From positions 1 through 64,000 of the forward strand of contig NZ_PGCK01000010.1 in the NCBI RefSeq assembly GCF_021023085.1: a stretch of DNA of 64,000 bases, in the 5' to 3' direction. This DNA comes from Methanooceanicella nereidis (GTDB taxonomy: Archaea > Halobacteriota > Methanocellia > Methanocellales > Methanocellaceae). The translations under genes and the position numbers were made by a program. Positions 56,386 through 64,000 of this stretch are shown here, piece by piece; position 1 is the stretch's first letter, and each line of letters begins with the position of its first letter. The notes beneath the pieces are model-generated. The model was not told the DNA's origin. It worked only from the letters and a program-made list of their open reading frames with translations, and did no database searches.

Positions 56386-57390
56386 ATGGGGGAAGTTCAT
56401 ACGTTATGTAGCAGAAAGAAAGCTCATGTACATGCTTTTAACAGGATATACCTGTTAACGGATATCAAAGCGCCGGAGATCGGGCACATATGGCGCCCGA
56501 GGCTGAACCTGTGTATCCTGATAGATAGAAGCGGCTCGATGTACGGGGACAAATTATTATTTACAAGAGATGTCGTAAGCCTTATGATAGATAGCCTGCT
56601 TCCGGAAGACATCGTATCCATAGTCATGTACGACGATGTAGCGGAGAAGCTCCTGTATCCCGCGAACCCCCTGAATAAAGATTTGATAAAGGACAGGTTA
56701 CAGCGGATAGTGTCCAGAGGGGGTACAGACCTATTCGGAGGGCTGTCCAGCGGCATCAAGGAAGCTGAAAGAGCCTCGGAAAGAGATACGATTAACCACG
56801 TAGTGCTTATATCAGACGGATCTCCCTCCGCAGGCAGCTTCGACCTTGCGGAAATATTAAGCCTGTCGGAGGATGCGCTTAAAAGGAATATAAGGATATC
56901 TACGATAAGCGTCGGTGACGATTCCGACAGGGACGTGTTGATCAGGATAGCGGAAAAAGGCGGAGGCACGCCGCATCATATAAAAAGTGACCGGGATATT
57001 CCCGCCATAATAGAAAAAGAGCTTGAAGACCTCTTTTCAACTTATGCTTATGCAGTGAAACTGAATTTATTTGCTCATGAGGAGGCATGCATTACGGGTT
57101 CCCCGGGACGTGAAAACAGGAAATTCATGACCGGAAATGATCTGACAGTCGAACTCGGCAATATTCGCAGTATGGAAAAAAGGTCTGTCGTCACTGAGCT
57201 TGTGATCCATAAAACATTAAAAGGTAAGAAAAAAATAGCGACCGTCACGGTCGAATTTGACACATTTGAAGGAAAAGTTACACATAGCCAGGATATTTAT
57301 GTCGATATTGTCGACGAAAATATCGAAATTGAAATACCGGACACCAGGATAATGGAGACGGTTAAAAGATTAATTTCCTGCTGTCATTGA
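56386..57390 (+). CDS. von Willebrand A domain protein
   Basis: The vWA domain occupies about residues 40-220, with a complete metal site: DRSGS at 47-51, GGTDLFGG near 113 and SDGSPSAG near 144. A beta-rich domain follows (LNLFAHEEACITG, LTVELGNIRSMEKRSV), as in Mg-chelatase-like or YfbK-like vWA proteins. No signal peptide or ATPase partner lies beside it. It ends with ISCCH. GGGAGAG precedes the ATG by 8 bases. Function unknown. Confidence 0.88.
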   Translation: MGEVHTLCSRKKAHVHAFNRIYLLTDIKAPEIGHIWRPRLNLCILIDRSGSMYGDKLLFTRDVVSLMIDSLLPEDIVSIVMYDDVAEKLLYPANPLNKDLIKDRLQRIVSRGGTDLFGGLSSGIKEAERASERDTINHVVLISDGSPSAGSFDLAEILSLSEDALKRNIRISTISVGDDSDRDVLIRIAEKGGGTPHHIKSDRDIPAIIEKELEDLFSTYAYAVKLNLFAHEEACITGSPGRENRKFMTGNDLTVELGNIRSMEKRSVVTELVIHKTLKGKKKIATVTVEFDTFEGKVTHSQDIYVDIVDENIEIEIPDTRIMETVKRLISCCH

Positions 57391-57549
57391 CGCGGCACAT
57401 GCCTGCCGGAACCGCTTCCGGCAATATGGATACATAAAATGCCGGTTTAATGAAAAGAAAAATAAATTTTTCCATAGTATGAAAATAGGAATGTGCGATG
57501 GCAATATCAACAAAAATGGATATATGATTCATGACCGGGCGACCGGCCA

Positions 57550-58713
57550 TTATACATGTATCCTCTTGAGATATTGTTCGCTCACTCCGAGTATGTTCAT
57601 GGATAAGGATATCACTCCGTTCGTGAAGATATAGGCGTTTATTTCGGAAATAGATGGCCTTGTCTGAACGGTTTTCGTCGCGAATATCTTGCTCATCTCT
57701 TTTTCGCCGTATAAACGCAGATCTTCTTCCGGAAGCGGGACATACATGATGTTTTTCGACATTCCCCAGGAGTCCATTAAAGCACCCAGCTTTGAGTCTT
57801 TGTTTACCATGATGGGGAAAATATCCGCGCCGTGAGACTTTGCGGACATGGCGCCCTCTATTATTTCTCGTGTATTGCCGCTGCCGCTTATCGGGATATA
57901 CGCGTCGCCACGTAAGAATGCGGGAGTGGTAGGGCCGTCACGCATGAATACATTGTGCCCGAGGTGAGTGAGCCGCATGCCGAAGGCTTTCGCCACGAAT
58001 CCGGAACGGCCGACACCATCCACGATAAAGTTGCCCCTGCGGTTCAATAGCTTATCTATCCATTCGGACAGGTGATCCCTTTCTATCTCCGATAAAAGTG
58101 TAGCGTTCTTGATAAAATGATTTACCTGGTTATAATATTTTGATGTCACTTTGCCGTCGCTATGCTCATAAAGAGCCGGTATCAGTGAGTTCAAGAGCAC
58201 TGCAAGCTTAAGCTCGAACTCCGAGCCAAGTGCTATCAAATGCTTTCTGTCGACTGCTTTCATAGGGTCTATGACAAAAACATAGCCGTTATCATAATCC
58301 GAGACCATTTTATAGGCGGTGGAATTTACCCCCGAGGTTATCAGCAAGACCGGGACATTCAGCTTAAATGATTCCTCCAGATACCTCAAGACGCTTTTTG
58401 TCTCGCCGGAACCTGTCGCCGCAATGACGAGATTGTTTCTTTCAGGGTCTATGTAGCGGCGGATAGGATCGTCCAGCGTTAACGGGAAAATGTTCTCATA
58501 CTTGGAGGACTGCTGTAAAAAGTCATATAGCGATAGAGCGCTTCTACCTTCGGCGATGCCGTATATCACTTTTGTGCATACGGTGTTCTCCAGTATGAAA
58601 CCGCTTAGCAGTGCGATGAGTTCGCTTATTTTCTTTTTATCTATATCGTAAAGCTGCTTTATGAACCGCCTTTGTATCTCAACGGATTCATAATAGATGT
58701 CAGTAGAATACAT
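57550..58713 (-). CDS. Tandem SIS-domain sugar-phosphate-binding protein
   Basis: Two SIS domains lie in one 387-residue chain: AATGSGETKSVLRYL near 100 with VLLITSGVNS, and ISGSGNTREIIEGAM near 275 with FPIMVNKDSKLG. SIS domains bind sugar phosphates in isomerases and regulators; two in a row are typical of aldose-ketose or amino-sugar isomerase relatives. Loop VDGVGRSGFVAKAFGMR recalls 3-hexulose-6-phosphate isomerase, which would fit the Fae pathway, but that enzyme has a single SIS domain. No glutaminase or helix-turn-helix domain is attached. ATG 58713 is used. Confidence 0.87.
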   Translation of the reverse strand: MYSTDIYYESVEIQRRFIKQLYDIDKKKISELIALLSGFILENTVCTKVIYGIAEGRSALSLYDFLQQSSKYENIFPLTLDDPIRRYIDPERNNLVIAATGSGETKSVLRYLEESFKLNVPVLLITSGVNSTAYKMVSDYDNGYVFVIDPMKAVDRKHLIALGSEFELKLAVLLNSLIPALYEHSDGKVTSKYYNQVNHFIKNATLLSEIERDHLSEWIDKLLNRRGNFIVDGVGRSGFVAKAFGMRLTHLGHNVFMRDGPTTPAFLRGDAYIPISGSGNTREIIEGAMSAKSHGADIFPIMVNKDSKLGALMDSWGMSKNIMYVPLPEEDLRLYGEKEMSKIFATKTVQTRPSISEINAYIFTNGVISLSMNILGVSEQYLKRIHV

Positions 58714-58835
58714 CAAATATAGATTATGTAAAGTTAGATATAAAATTTGACATTAGTATAAATTCACAAAATTAAAAAATATAGACATTGTTTTGAATGA
58801 TAAGTGCATAATATTAAGCAATTACCTATGTAGTG

Positions 58836-59636
58836 ATGAAAATGAGCGCCGTACAAAGTGAGAATAAAGTTGTGATAATGGGAGTCGGGCAAAGCGGTTC
58901 GATCGTCACGAGCTTGATCAGGCAGTCGAACGCGGAAGCACATATCATAGCGGTCGACGATAACAAAGATATATTGGGCTCTGCCGATGCTGACGTAAAA
59001 ATACTGATCAAGGATGGAAAATTCGAGCCGGAGCCTGAACTTGATGCCTTTAAACTGATATTTATCATAGCAGACCCTTCGGAAGGTTCATCCCTGACAT
59101 ATTCACAGGCAATAGCATCAAAAATGTCGGATAAGAGTTTTGTTTACGGCATAATGATCAAGCCCCAAAGAGGATGGACGGAAAAGGACAGGGACGTATA
59201 TTCTTCATTCGATGGTGCCGCAGTCGTTGATGTAGGATGGGTCTTCGAAAAGAGAGGGAAGAGTGACGTTGAGGACGCCATGAGGATATCATTTAACTTT
59301 ATCGCTCACACCCTGGCATTCATTTCGGCAGCGATAACGTCCGGCGACCTGAGCCTGGACGCGTTCAGGAATATACTCGCAGGAAAAGTCGCATCCTTTG
59401 CCGCCACATCTGTATCGCAGCCCGCCACCCTTTATATCCTCACTATGAGCGATATGAACAGGAGTATGGTAAGTTCAGGACTGATATTTATGCCAGAGGA
59501 TACCGAAGATATTATTGCCCGCAGGCTATTCCTCGGTGTCGCCGGCACTCTGCCGCCCGCTTCGGACCTTGCCACGTTCAGGATAAAAGGCGTGGAGCCT
59601 TTCAGGATACTGGCTATACTCGCCCGCCCGTATTAA
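58836..59636 (+). CDS. FtsZ/tubulin-fold protein with degenerate GTP loop
   Basis: Order and spacing follow Fts[15 protein letters not shown] as T1 (17-23), AVDDNKDIL at the AVNTDAQAL position (40-48), [19 protein letters not shown] at the T4 position (77-95), [10 protein letters not shown] for the later strand, then [20 protein letters not shown] and [18 protein letters not shown] as in the helix H7 to T7 part. The glycine-rich GGGTGTG of T4 is replaced by DPSEGSS, so normal GTP binding is unlikely. The C-terminal domain is short. It overlaps trpB2 tail to tail by four bases. Confidence 0.72.
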   Translation: MKMSAVQSENKVVIMGVGQSGSIVTSLIRQSNAEAHIIAVDDNKDILGSADADVKILIKDGKFEPEPELDAFKLIFIIADPSEGSSLTYSQAIASKMSDKSFVYGIMIKPQRGWTEKDRDVYSSFDGAAVVDVGWVFEKRGKSDVEDAMRISFNFIAHTLAFISAAITSGDLSLDAFRNILAGKVASFAATSVSQPATLYILTMSDMNRSMVSSGLIFMPEDTEDIIARRLFLGVAGTLPPASDLATFRIKGVEPFRILAILARPY

Positions 59637-60946
59637 AGGCTGAAGATATTTGCATAGTTTTGAAGGTCTAAAAGCCCATGGCCGCTGAGGTTAAAGACAA
59701 TGACCCCGGGGTCGCCGGTCTTTTTACACTCTAAGGCATGGCTTATGGCGGAAGCAATTGCATGAGAGGATTCGGGCGCGGGTATGATACCCTCGGTACG
59801 GGTAAAAAGCCTGCTTGCGGTGAACGTGTCCTCCTGCCCTATGGCCTCCGCGTCGATGATACCGTGATCATAAAGTAATGATACTGTCGGTGCCATGCCG
59901 TGATATCTGAGGCCGCCGGCATGTATCGTCTCCGGTATGAAATCATGGCCGAGAGTATGCATCTTTAATAGAGGCGTCATTCCGGCAGTATCCCCGAAGT
60001 CATACTCATAGCGGGAGGTACCTTCGGCAACGCCCGTCAGCGACGGCACGCTTTTAGGCTCGACAGCTATGAACCTGATGTCGTTCTTGCCCTTCATTTT
60101 GTCACGGATGAACGGGAATGTAAACCCTGCGAAGTTACTTCCGCCCCCGACGCATGCTATGAGCTTATCGGGTTTTTCGCCAATCTTTTCAAGCTGTTTT
60201 TTAGTTTCTAAGCCTATGACAGTCTGATGGAGCATGACATGGTTCAATACGCTCCCTAGAGAATATTTTGTCCTCTCGCTTTTCATGGCGATCTCTATCG
60301 CTTCGCTGATGGCGATACCGAGGCTGCCCGAACAGCCGGGGTCTTTCTTTAGCATACACCTGCCGTATTCGGTCGTATCGCTTGGCGACGGGATCACGTC
60401 CGCACCAAAAAGTTTCATGACATATTTACGATATGGCTTGCTATCATATGACGACCGGACCATGAACACTGTACACTTCATTCCGAAATATGATGCGGCC
60501 GCGCTAAGGGCAGATCCCCATTGGCCCGCGCCCGTCTCCGTAGTAAGGTGTTCAATACCTTCGGAATAGTTGAAGTAGGCCTGGGCTATGGCCGTATTAG
60601 GTTTATGCGAGCCTGCAGGGGAGACGTCTTCACGCTTATAATATATCCTTGCCGGGGTCTTTAAGGCGTCCTCAAGCCTTTTCGCCCGATATAGCGGCGT
60701 AGGCCTGCCGATACGTATAAGTGCTTCCCTTACCTCATCGGGTATCCTTATGTCGGTTTCTTCGGACAGTTCCTGCCTTACCAGCCCTTTAGGGAACAAT
60801 GCCTCCCATTCCTCCGGCCTCAGCGGCTCTTTCGTCGCCGGATGAAGTGCTGCCGGGAGCGGCTCAGGCAGGTCCGGCAAAATATTATACCATGTCTTCG
60901 GCAGCTCATCAACGTCCAGTGTGACTTTTATGATATTTTCGGCCAT
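59633..60946 (-). CDS. trpB2: Tryptophan synthase beta chain, TrpB2 type
   Basis: Makes tryptophan from indole and serine with pyridoxal phosphate. [18 protein letters not shown] holds the cofactor lysine, and [13 protein letters not shown] follows. The extended N terminus ([20 protein letters not shown]) marks the TrpB2 group, which works without TrpA and may salvage indole. [16 protein letters not shown] binds the phosphate. ATG 60946 is the sensible start; the frame reaches 60973. It is a single gene, and its leader carries phased palindromic motifs. Confidence 0.95.
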   Translation of the reverse strand: MAENIIKVTLDVDELPKTWYNILPDLPEPLPAALHPATKEPLRPEEWEALFPKGLVRQELSEETDIRIPDEVREALIRIGRPTPLYRAKRLEDALKTPARIYYKREDVSPAGSHKPNTAIAQAYFNYSEGIEHLTTETGAGQWGSALSAAASYFGMKCTVFMVRSSYDSKPYRKYVMKLFGADVIPSPSDTTEYGRCMLKKDPGCSGSLGIAISEAIEIAMKSERTKYSLGSVLNHVMLHQTVIGLETKKQLEKIGEKPDKLIACVGGGSNFAGFTFPFIRDKMKGKNDIRFIAVEPKSVPSLTGVAEGTSRYEYDFGDTAGMTPLLKMHTLGHDFIPETIHAGGLRYHGMAPTVSLLYDHGIIDAEAIGQEDTFTASRLFTRTEGIIPAPESSHAIASAISHALECKKTGDPGVIVFNLSGHGLLDLQNYANIFSL

Positions 60947-60985
60947 AAGAACACCTTCAACGATCATTAACAAGAATACATGAGC

Positions 60986-61028
60986 GTATAATTATACACC
61001 ATAACGTACATAATTATACATAATTATA
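60986..61028 (-). promoter_or_regulatory. Phased AT-rich palindromic motifs upstream of trpB2
   Basis: GTATAATTATAC (60986-60997) is a perfect 12-base palindrome. ATAATTATACA occurs at 60988-60998 and 61010-61020, 22 bases apart, and ATAATTATA again at 61020-61028. The distances of about two and one helical turns suit a repressor array overlapping the promoter, though AT-rich sequence makes chance possible. Confidence 0.4.
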
Positions 61029-61126
61029 AAATATTGTATAAGAAAAATTGGGACTTGAAGAAAATCCGGTCAGAGTTGAGTTTCGAGAAAAAAACCTGGA
61101 AGCGACTGCATTATCATGCAGTACGC

Positions 61127-61501
61127 TTAAAGCCACTCTTCGAGAAGATACTTATTCTCGGATCTGATAGTACAAAAGAGATTGTCATCTATAAAGTACT
61201 CTTCTTCCCCGGATAATAACATGATCTTTGCCGTCATGTCCTTTACGGAGAAGCATAATCTTATTTGCTTTCCACTGTCAGTCGTGGTAAAGTAGCAAAG
61301 TAACGTATCGTCTCCAACACTAATCTCCTCTTCGTCCCACTTTTCGAACGGAGGCGCTATTTCATCGTTCTTTGCGAGTATAGCGTACGCTGCACTCAGA
61401 ACAACGTCAAGCGACGCTTCGGAAATAGCATTCCCGTTGAGCCGGTAGGCCCTGGTAGTACTATCCAACACTTTCATTATGTTACTATATGGCACGGTCA
61501 T
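61127..61501 (-). CDS. Hypothetical protein
   Basis: The 124-residue protein has a helical start (SNIMKVLDSTTRAYRLNG, EASLDVVLSAAYAILAK) and then beta strands (TLLCYFTTTDSGKQIRLCFS, AKIMLLSGEEEYFID). I recognise no family. ATG 61477 is an alternative start. It stands alone between trpB2 and a featureless gap. Confidence 0.55.
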   Translation of the reverse strand: MTVPYSNIMKVLDSTTRAYRLNGNAISEASLDVVLSAAYAILAKNDEIAPPFEKWDEEEISVGDDTLLCYFTTTDSGKQIRLCFSVKDMTAKIMLLSGEEEYFIDDNLFCTIRSENKYLLEEWL

Positions 61502-61914
61502 TATATATAAATTTATTGTTTGTTGTAATATAATTTTGTCTATTTTGATTTAAAAAGTGAACAATATTTAAAACATAACTGTATGGAGGGCTGATAATTA
61601 TACAATAATCGCCGGGATCAATTACCATTTGTCCTGCTTAGAAGTATATCACGTCGGTTCGTGGTTCGATATCCCCGATCTTATGGCTTCAAAGGCAGCA
61701 TAGAGGCTACATATTTCACTATTCGGGAAAAGAAATTGACCCCGGTTTCAAAAATTTTTTGATAGTATGCTTATTTTAAAAAAGAATTATTGAGCCTTCT
61801 GCTCCCATGTGCCCATTTATGTGAAAAAGTAGTAGACATTTGTGCCTGCTTTCTTTTATGGAACGACCGGAACGGACAGAGGTTAACGTAAGTATCGTAA
61901 AAACCGGTAAGGCG
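61502..61914. other. Intergenic stretch without a clear gene
   Basis: The gap is AT-rich at first and more balanced from 61600. GTGGTTCGATATCC near 61662 recalls a tRNA T arm, but no acceptor or anticodon stem accompanies it. A minus-strand frame through 61776-62084 runs against the better gene at 61915 and is discounted. Confidence 0.5.
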
Positions 61915-62226
61915 TCACATCCATTCCACAGTGATATGCACGTCATACTTTGAGATGCATATGCCGGTAGATTCGATAGCCTTGAAAAATGCGGAAATGA
62001 CATCCATAGGATGATGACAAACGGCCGTTTCGGACACATAGTCAAACATAAATCGTTTAGGGTACAGCACAGATGCCTGGTCAAAACTGGTCTCTATCGT
62101 AAAGTCATATTTTTCTCCAAGCGAATCGACCATCTGTTTTTTTATCCCGTAAACCTGTTTTTCAAACTCAAGCATACATGGCAGGTCATTTCTGTCCTTC
62201 TGCTTAACGGTAAACATTACCTTCAT
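61915..62226 (-). CDS. Small hypothetical protein
   Basis: The 103-residue protein mixes strands and helices (VMFTVKQKDRND, CMLEFEKQVYGIKKQMVDSL, FTIETSFDQAS, MDVISAFFKAIESTG, YDVHITVEWM). No family is recognised. GGGAT stands before the ATG. It is divergent from the gene at 62318. Confidence 0.55.
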   Translation of the reverse strand: MKVMFTVKQKDRNDLPCMLEFEKQVYGIKKQMVDSLGEKYDFTIETSFDQASVLYPKRFMFDYVSETAVCHHPMDVISAFFKAIESTGICISKYDVHITVEWM

Positions 62227-62317
62227 CTAATATCCCGGCATAAATGAGGATCTATCTAATAATATGTTTTTCCCCGGAATGTCAATGATTTATATATGGC
62301 GGCGATAATTACTCATT

Positions 62318-62614
62318 ATGGACTCTCCTTACGAAGCCGTGAAGAGGACCTTAGGGCAGGATATGGTGGAAGCCGCCGGTATCAATATCTTCAGGTTCCC
62401 GGGCACGAGGGATGATTTTGCGGACAGGCTTATAAATACGGGAGCGCAGCAATGTATCATAAAATATGGCCTAAGATTTGAAGACAGGCTGATCGACCTT
62501 GACGTGCTATTCCAGGTAGTCGATATCATAACGACGATAGACGGATGTGTCATATTTTATAATCCGGACAGCAGGATACTGGACCTTAAGGTCGTAAGGC
62601 GTCCGCCAGCGTAA
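62318..62614 (+). CDS. Small hypothetical protein
   Basis: The 98-residue acidic protein (DSPYEAVKRTLGQDMVEAAG, FRFPGTRDDFADRLI, CIIKYGLRFEDRLIDLDVLF, VVDIITTIDGCVIFYN) looks like a small alpha/beta domain. No family is recognised. The next gene begins 37 bases later, so the two are probably cotranscribed. Confidence 0.6.
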   Translation: MDSPYEAVKRTLGQDMVEAAGINIFRFPGTRDDFADRLINTGAQQCIIKYGLRFEDRLIDLDVLFQVVDIITTIDGCVIFYNPDSRILDLKVVRRPPA

Positions 62615-62651
62615 GAAAGGATTATTTATTATAAGATTAAATTTGTTTTTA

Positions 62652-63014
62652 ATGAAACATTCCATATGTTTATCGGAAAGGTCACGGATATTCGTCGAGT
62701 TAAGAAAAAAGGATCTCTCAAGCGACGAATATGTAAACATGATACTGGAAAACCTGCTTGACCTGAGCGAAAAAGGTCACTTCATCCCGGATCGTATCAG
62801 CATCATAGACGCTATTGAAAGCCATGTCATACTGAACCCGCAAGAGAACCTGATCGAGAAAAGCAGGGAACTCGAAAATATAATAGATATGTTAAGAGAT
62901 GCTTTCCATGATAAAGTCCCTGCGCATATCTTTCGAGAAAAATGCAGGATAGCAGGGATGAACGAGAAAGATATTGAGTTCGCTGAAAACATGTTCAAAG
63001 AATGGCTGGTATGA
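62652..63014 (+). CDS. Small helical hypothetical protein
   Basis: The 120-residue protein is almost all helical (SSDEYVNMILENLLDLSEKG, IDAIESHVIL, LENIIDMLRDAFHD, NEKDIEFAENMFKEWL). ATG 62652 is preferred to TTG 62643. No family is recognised. It probably shares a transcript with the gene at 62318. Confidence 0.6.
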   Translation: MKHSICLSERSRIFVELRKKDLSSDEYVNMILENLLDLSEKGHFIPDRISIIDAIESHVILNPQENLIEKSRELENIIDMLRDAFHDKVPAHIFREKCRIAGMNEKDIEFAENMFKEWLV

Positions 63015-63060
63015 GTCCTCAGGTGATATATACCAGTTATAATGAACAAATGATATTTTA

Positions 63061-63085
63061 GGAAGCGGAATATACGTCCGCTTCC
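63061..63085. terminator. Perfect nine-pair hairpin after the small gene pair
   Basis: GGAAGCGGA (63061-63069) pairs with TCCGCTTCC (63077-63085) around a seven-base loop, 47 bases after the stop codon. No T-run follows, so it may be a 3' end structure and not a true terminator. The rest of the gap to 63505 is AT-rich, and I see nothing in it. Confidence 0.45.
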
Positions 63086-63505
63086 TGCGTATCCACAACC
63101 ATCCGGATATTCTCAAATATCATCTTTGGGAGGTGTCCTCCGAATGGAAATATAAGGCCCACATTATTTTGACCTACCAATTATTATGTTAGAGTCAGAT
63201 AAGTTAAAGGTTTCTATGATAAAAACCAACATTACCATACATTTTGGTTATTTTCTAACAATATTATTAATGAAATACTAAAATAATAATAAAAATCCGG
63301 TATTTATCAAAACGGTCATTATCTTTAAAAAGAAACATTACTGATTTGTTTTCAATTTATTAAGCGTAAGCGATACATGGATATTTTTAGCAAATCGGCC
63401 ATTTACAGGACATACAGTCAAAAATATAGCAAATTATGCCAAATTAACTAAAATTACAGATAAATAACTACGATCTGATTTGTAGTCTAAATAAATGTTA
63501 TATAC

Positions 63506-64000
63506 ATGGCTATCGATGATTTATACGGTGAATCTCTTATGGAGTTTAAGCGAGGGTTTCTATTTGGTCTCGGCATGATCACTGCATTTGCCGTTTTACT
63601 TGCAGTGTTAGGCAATTCGTGCGTAAACGGCATAGGTGTCGCAAGTTCGGCATCGGAGAATAACGAGTCCGAAAGAACCGTAACAGTAACGGGTAACGGA
63701 TATGTCTATACGGAACCCGACATAGCAAAGGTGAGCGTGGGCGTAGTGACTGAGGCTAACACCTCGTCCGAGGCGATGCAGATGAACGCGGACCAGATGG
63801 ACGCCGTTATGAAATCAGTTAGAAGGTTAGGTATACCGGAGAAGGACATCAAGACAAGCCAGATCTCGGTACAGCCGGTATACAATTACCAGTATCAGCC
63901 AAAGGACGCTACGGAAAAGCCGAAGATAGTCGGCTATAAGGCCAGTAACACTGTCACTATCACTGTAAGGGATATGTCCAAAGTTGGCCCTGTTATCGAT
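63506..64000 (+). CDS. SIMPL-domain (DUF541) exported protein, partial
   Basis: Only the first 165 codons are in the window; the frame is still open at its end. A signal anchor (GFLFGLGMITAFAVLLAVLG) precedes the SIMPL domain: TVTVTGNGYVYTEPDIAKVS, VGVVTEANTSSEAM, KDIKTSQISVQPVYNYQYQP and ITVRDMSKVGPVID are typical. The family is found outside the membrane in bacteria and archaea and has no defined activity. ATG 63506 and ATG 63539 are both in frame; the second begins nearer the hydrophobic segment. Confidence 0.88.
   Translation, partial: MAIDDLYGESLMEFKRGFLFGLGMITAFAVLLAVLGNSCVNGIGVASSASENNESERTVTVTGNGYVYTEPDIAKVSVGVVTEANTSSEAMQMNADQMDAVMKSVRRLGIPEKDIKTSQISVQPVYNYQYQPKDATEKPKIVGYKASNTVTITVRDMSKVGPVID

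Noticed and set aside
61600-61700. Possible tRNA around GTGGTTCGATATCC
   Set aside because: Only a T-arm-like sequence is present; no acceptor, D or anticodon stem can be paired.
61776-62084. Minus-strand open frame of 102 codons
   Set aside because: It overlaps the better-supported gene at 61915-62226 in another frame, which has a ribosome binding site and a normal residue mix.

Overview
The window comes from a methanogenic euryarchaeon. The strongest marker is the methanogenesis-marker-9 protein (22507-23637), which carries two WCC-type cysteine motifs. Archaeosine tRNA-guanine transglycosylase, archaeal Pth2, TruD, Trm1, an MTH865-like pair, a formaldehyde-activating enzyme homolog and a DUF116 protein agree with this. 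The many PAS repeats in one kinase and the methanogen-type sensor at 37029 point to the Methanosarcinales/Methanocellales side of the tree; this placement is inference, because no rRNA gene is present.

Layout. 1-746: first copy (A) of a large palindromic repeat. 747-6191: an orphan 651-residue protein facing a seven-PAS histidine kinase. 6717-18554: an aryl-acid metabolism block with three phenylacetate-CoA ligase paralogs, a double-ACT protein and IorAB, interrupted by a radical SAM gene, a YkgJ-like gene, a secreted protein and palindromic repeat copy B. 18712-24547: DUF116, a small HTH regulator, Fae, and the minus-strand operon MMP9 - CitG-like - DUF447. 24866-31989: TgtA, a lone pyruvate-kinase C-terminal-domain protein, DUF2797, an HTH protein preceded by an array of GGATGGATTGG motifs, a BioD/DRTGG protein and a secreted Gly/Tyr- and Gln-rich protein. 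32209-39567: small proteins and translation or tRNA-modification genes (TruD, Pth2, Trm1). 39724-46812: a membrane protein-MoxR-vWA operon, TldD/TldE and a membrane-anchored extracellular protein. 47295-54204: a COG2509 flavoprotein, an unusual pyruvate kinase, an OPT-like permease with its ArsR-type regulator, and a voltage-gated potassium channel. 54262-55207: palindromic repeat copy C. 55290-64000: a CARF-like/winged-helix regulator, a vWA protein, a double-SIS protein, an FtsZ-fold protein with a degenerate GTP-binding loop, TrpB2, four small orphans and the start of a SIMPL-domain protein.

How the genes fit together. IorAB interconverts aryl-pyruvates and aryl-acetyl-CoAs, and the PaaK paralogs activate aryl-acetates. 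With the ACT sensor and TrpB2, this suggests uptake and reductive carboxylation of aryl acids to make aromatic amino acids, or the reverse. MoxR and vWA proteins normally work as a chaperone pair, and here they share an operon with a six-helix membrane protein.

The most unusual non-coding content is a family of three roughly 530-base palindromes. In two of them the flanks and arms keep the same orientation while the central core is inverted. A second family of short hairpin repeats built on a roughly 34-base unit sits mostly between convergent genes. No CRISPR array, rRNA, convincing tRNA, transposase or integrase was seen.
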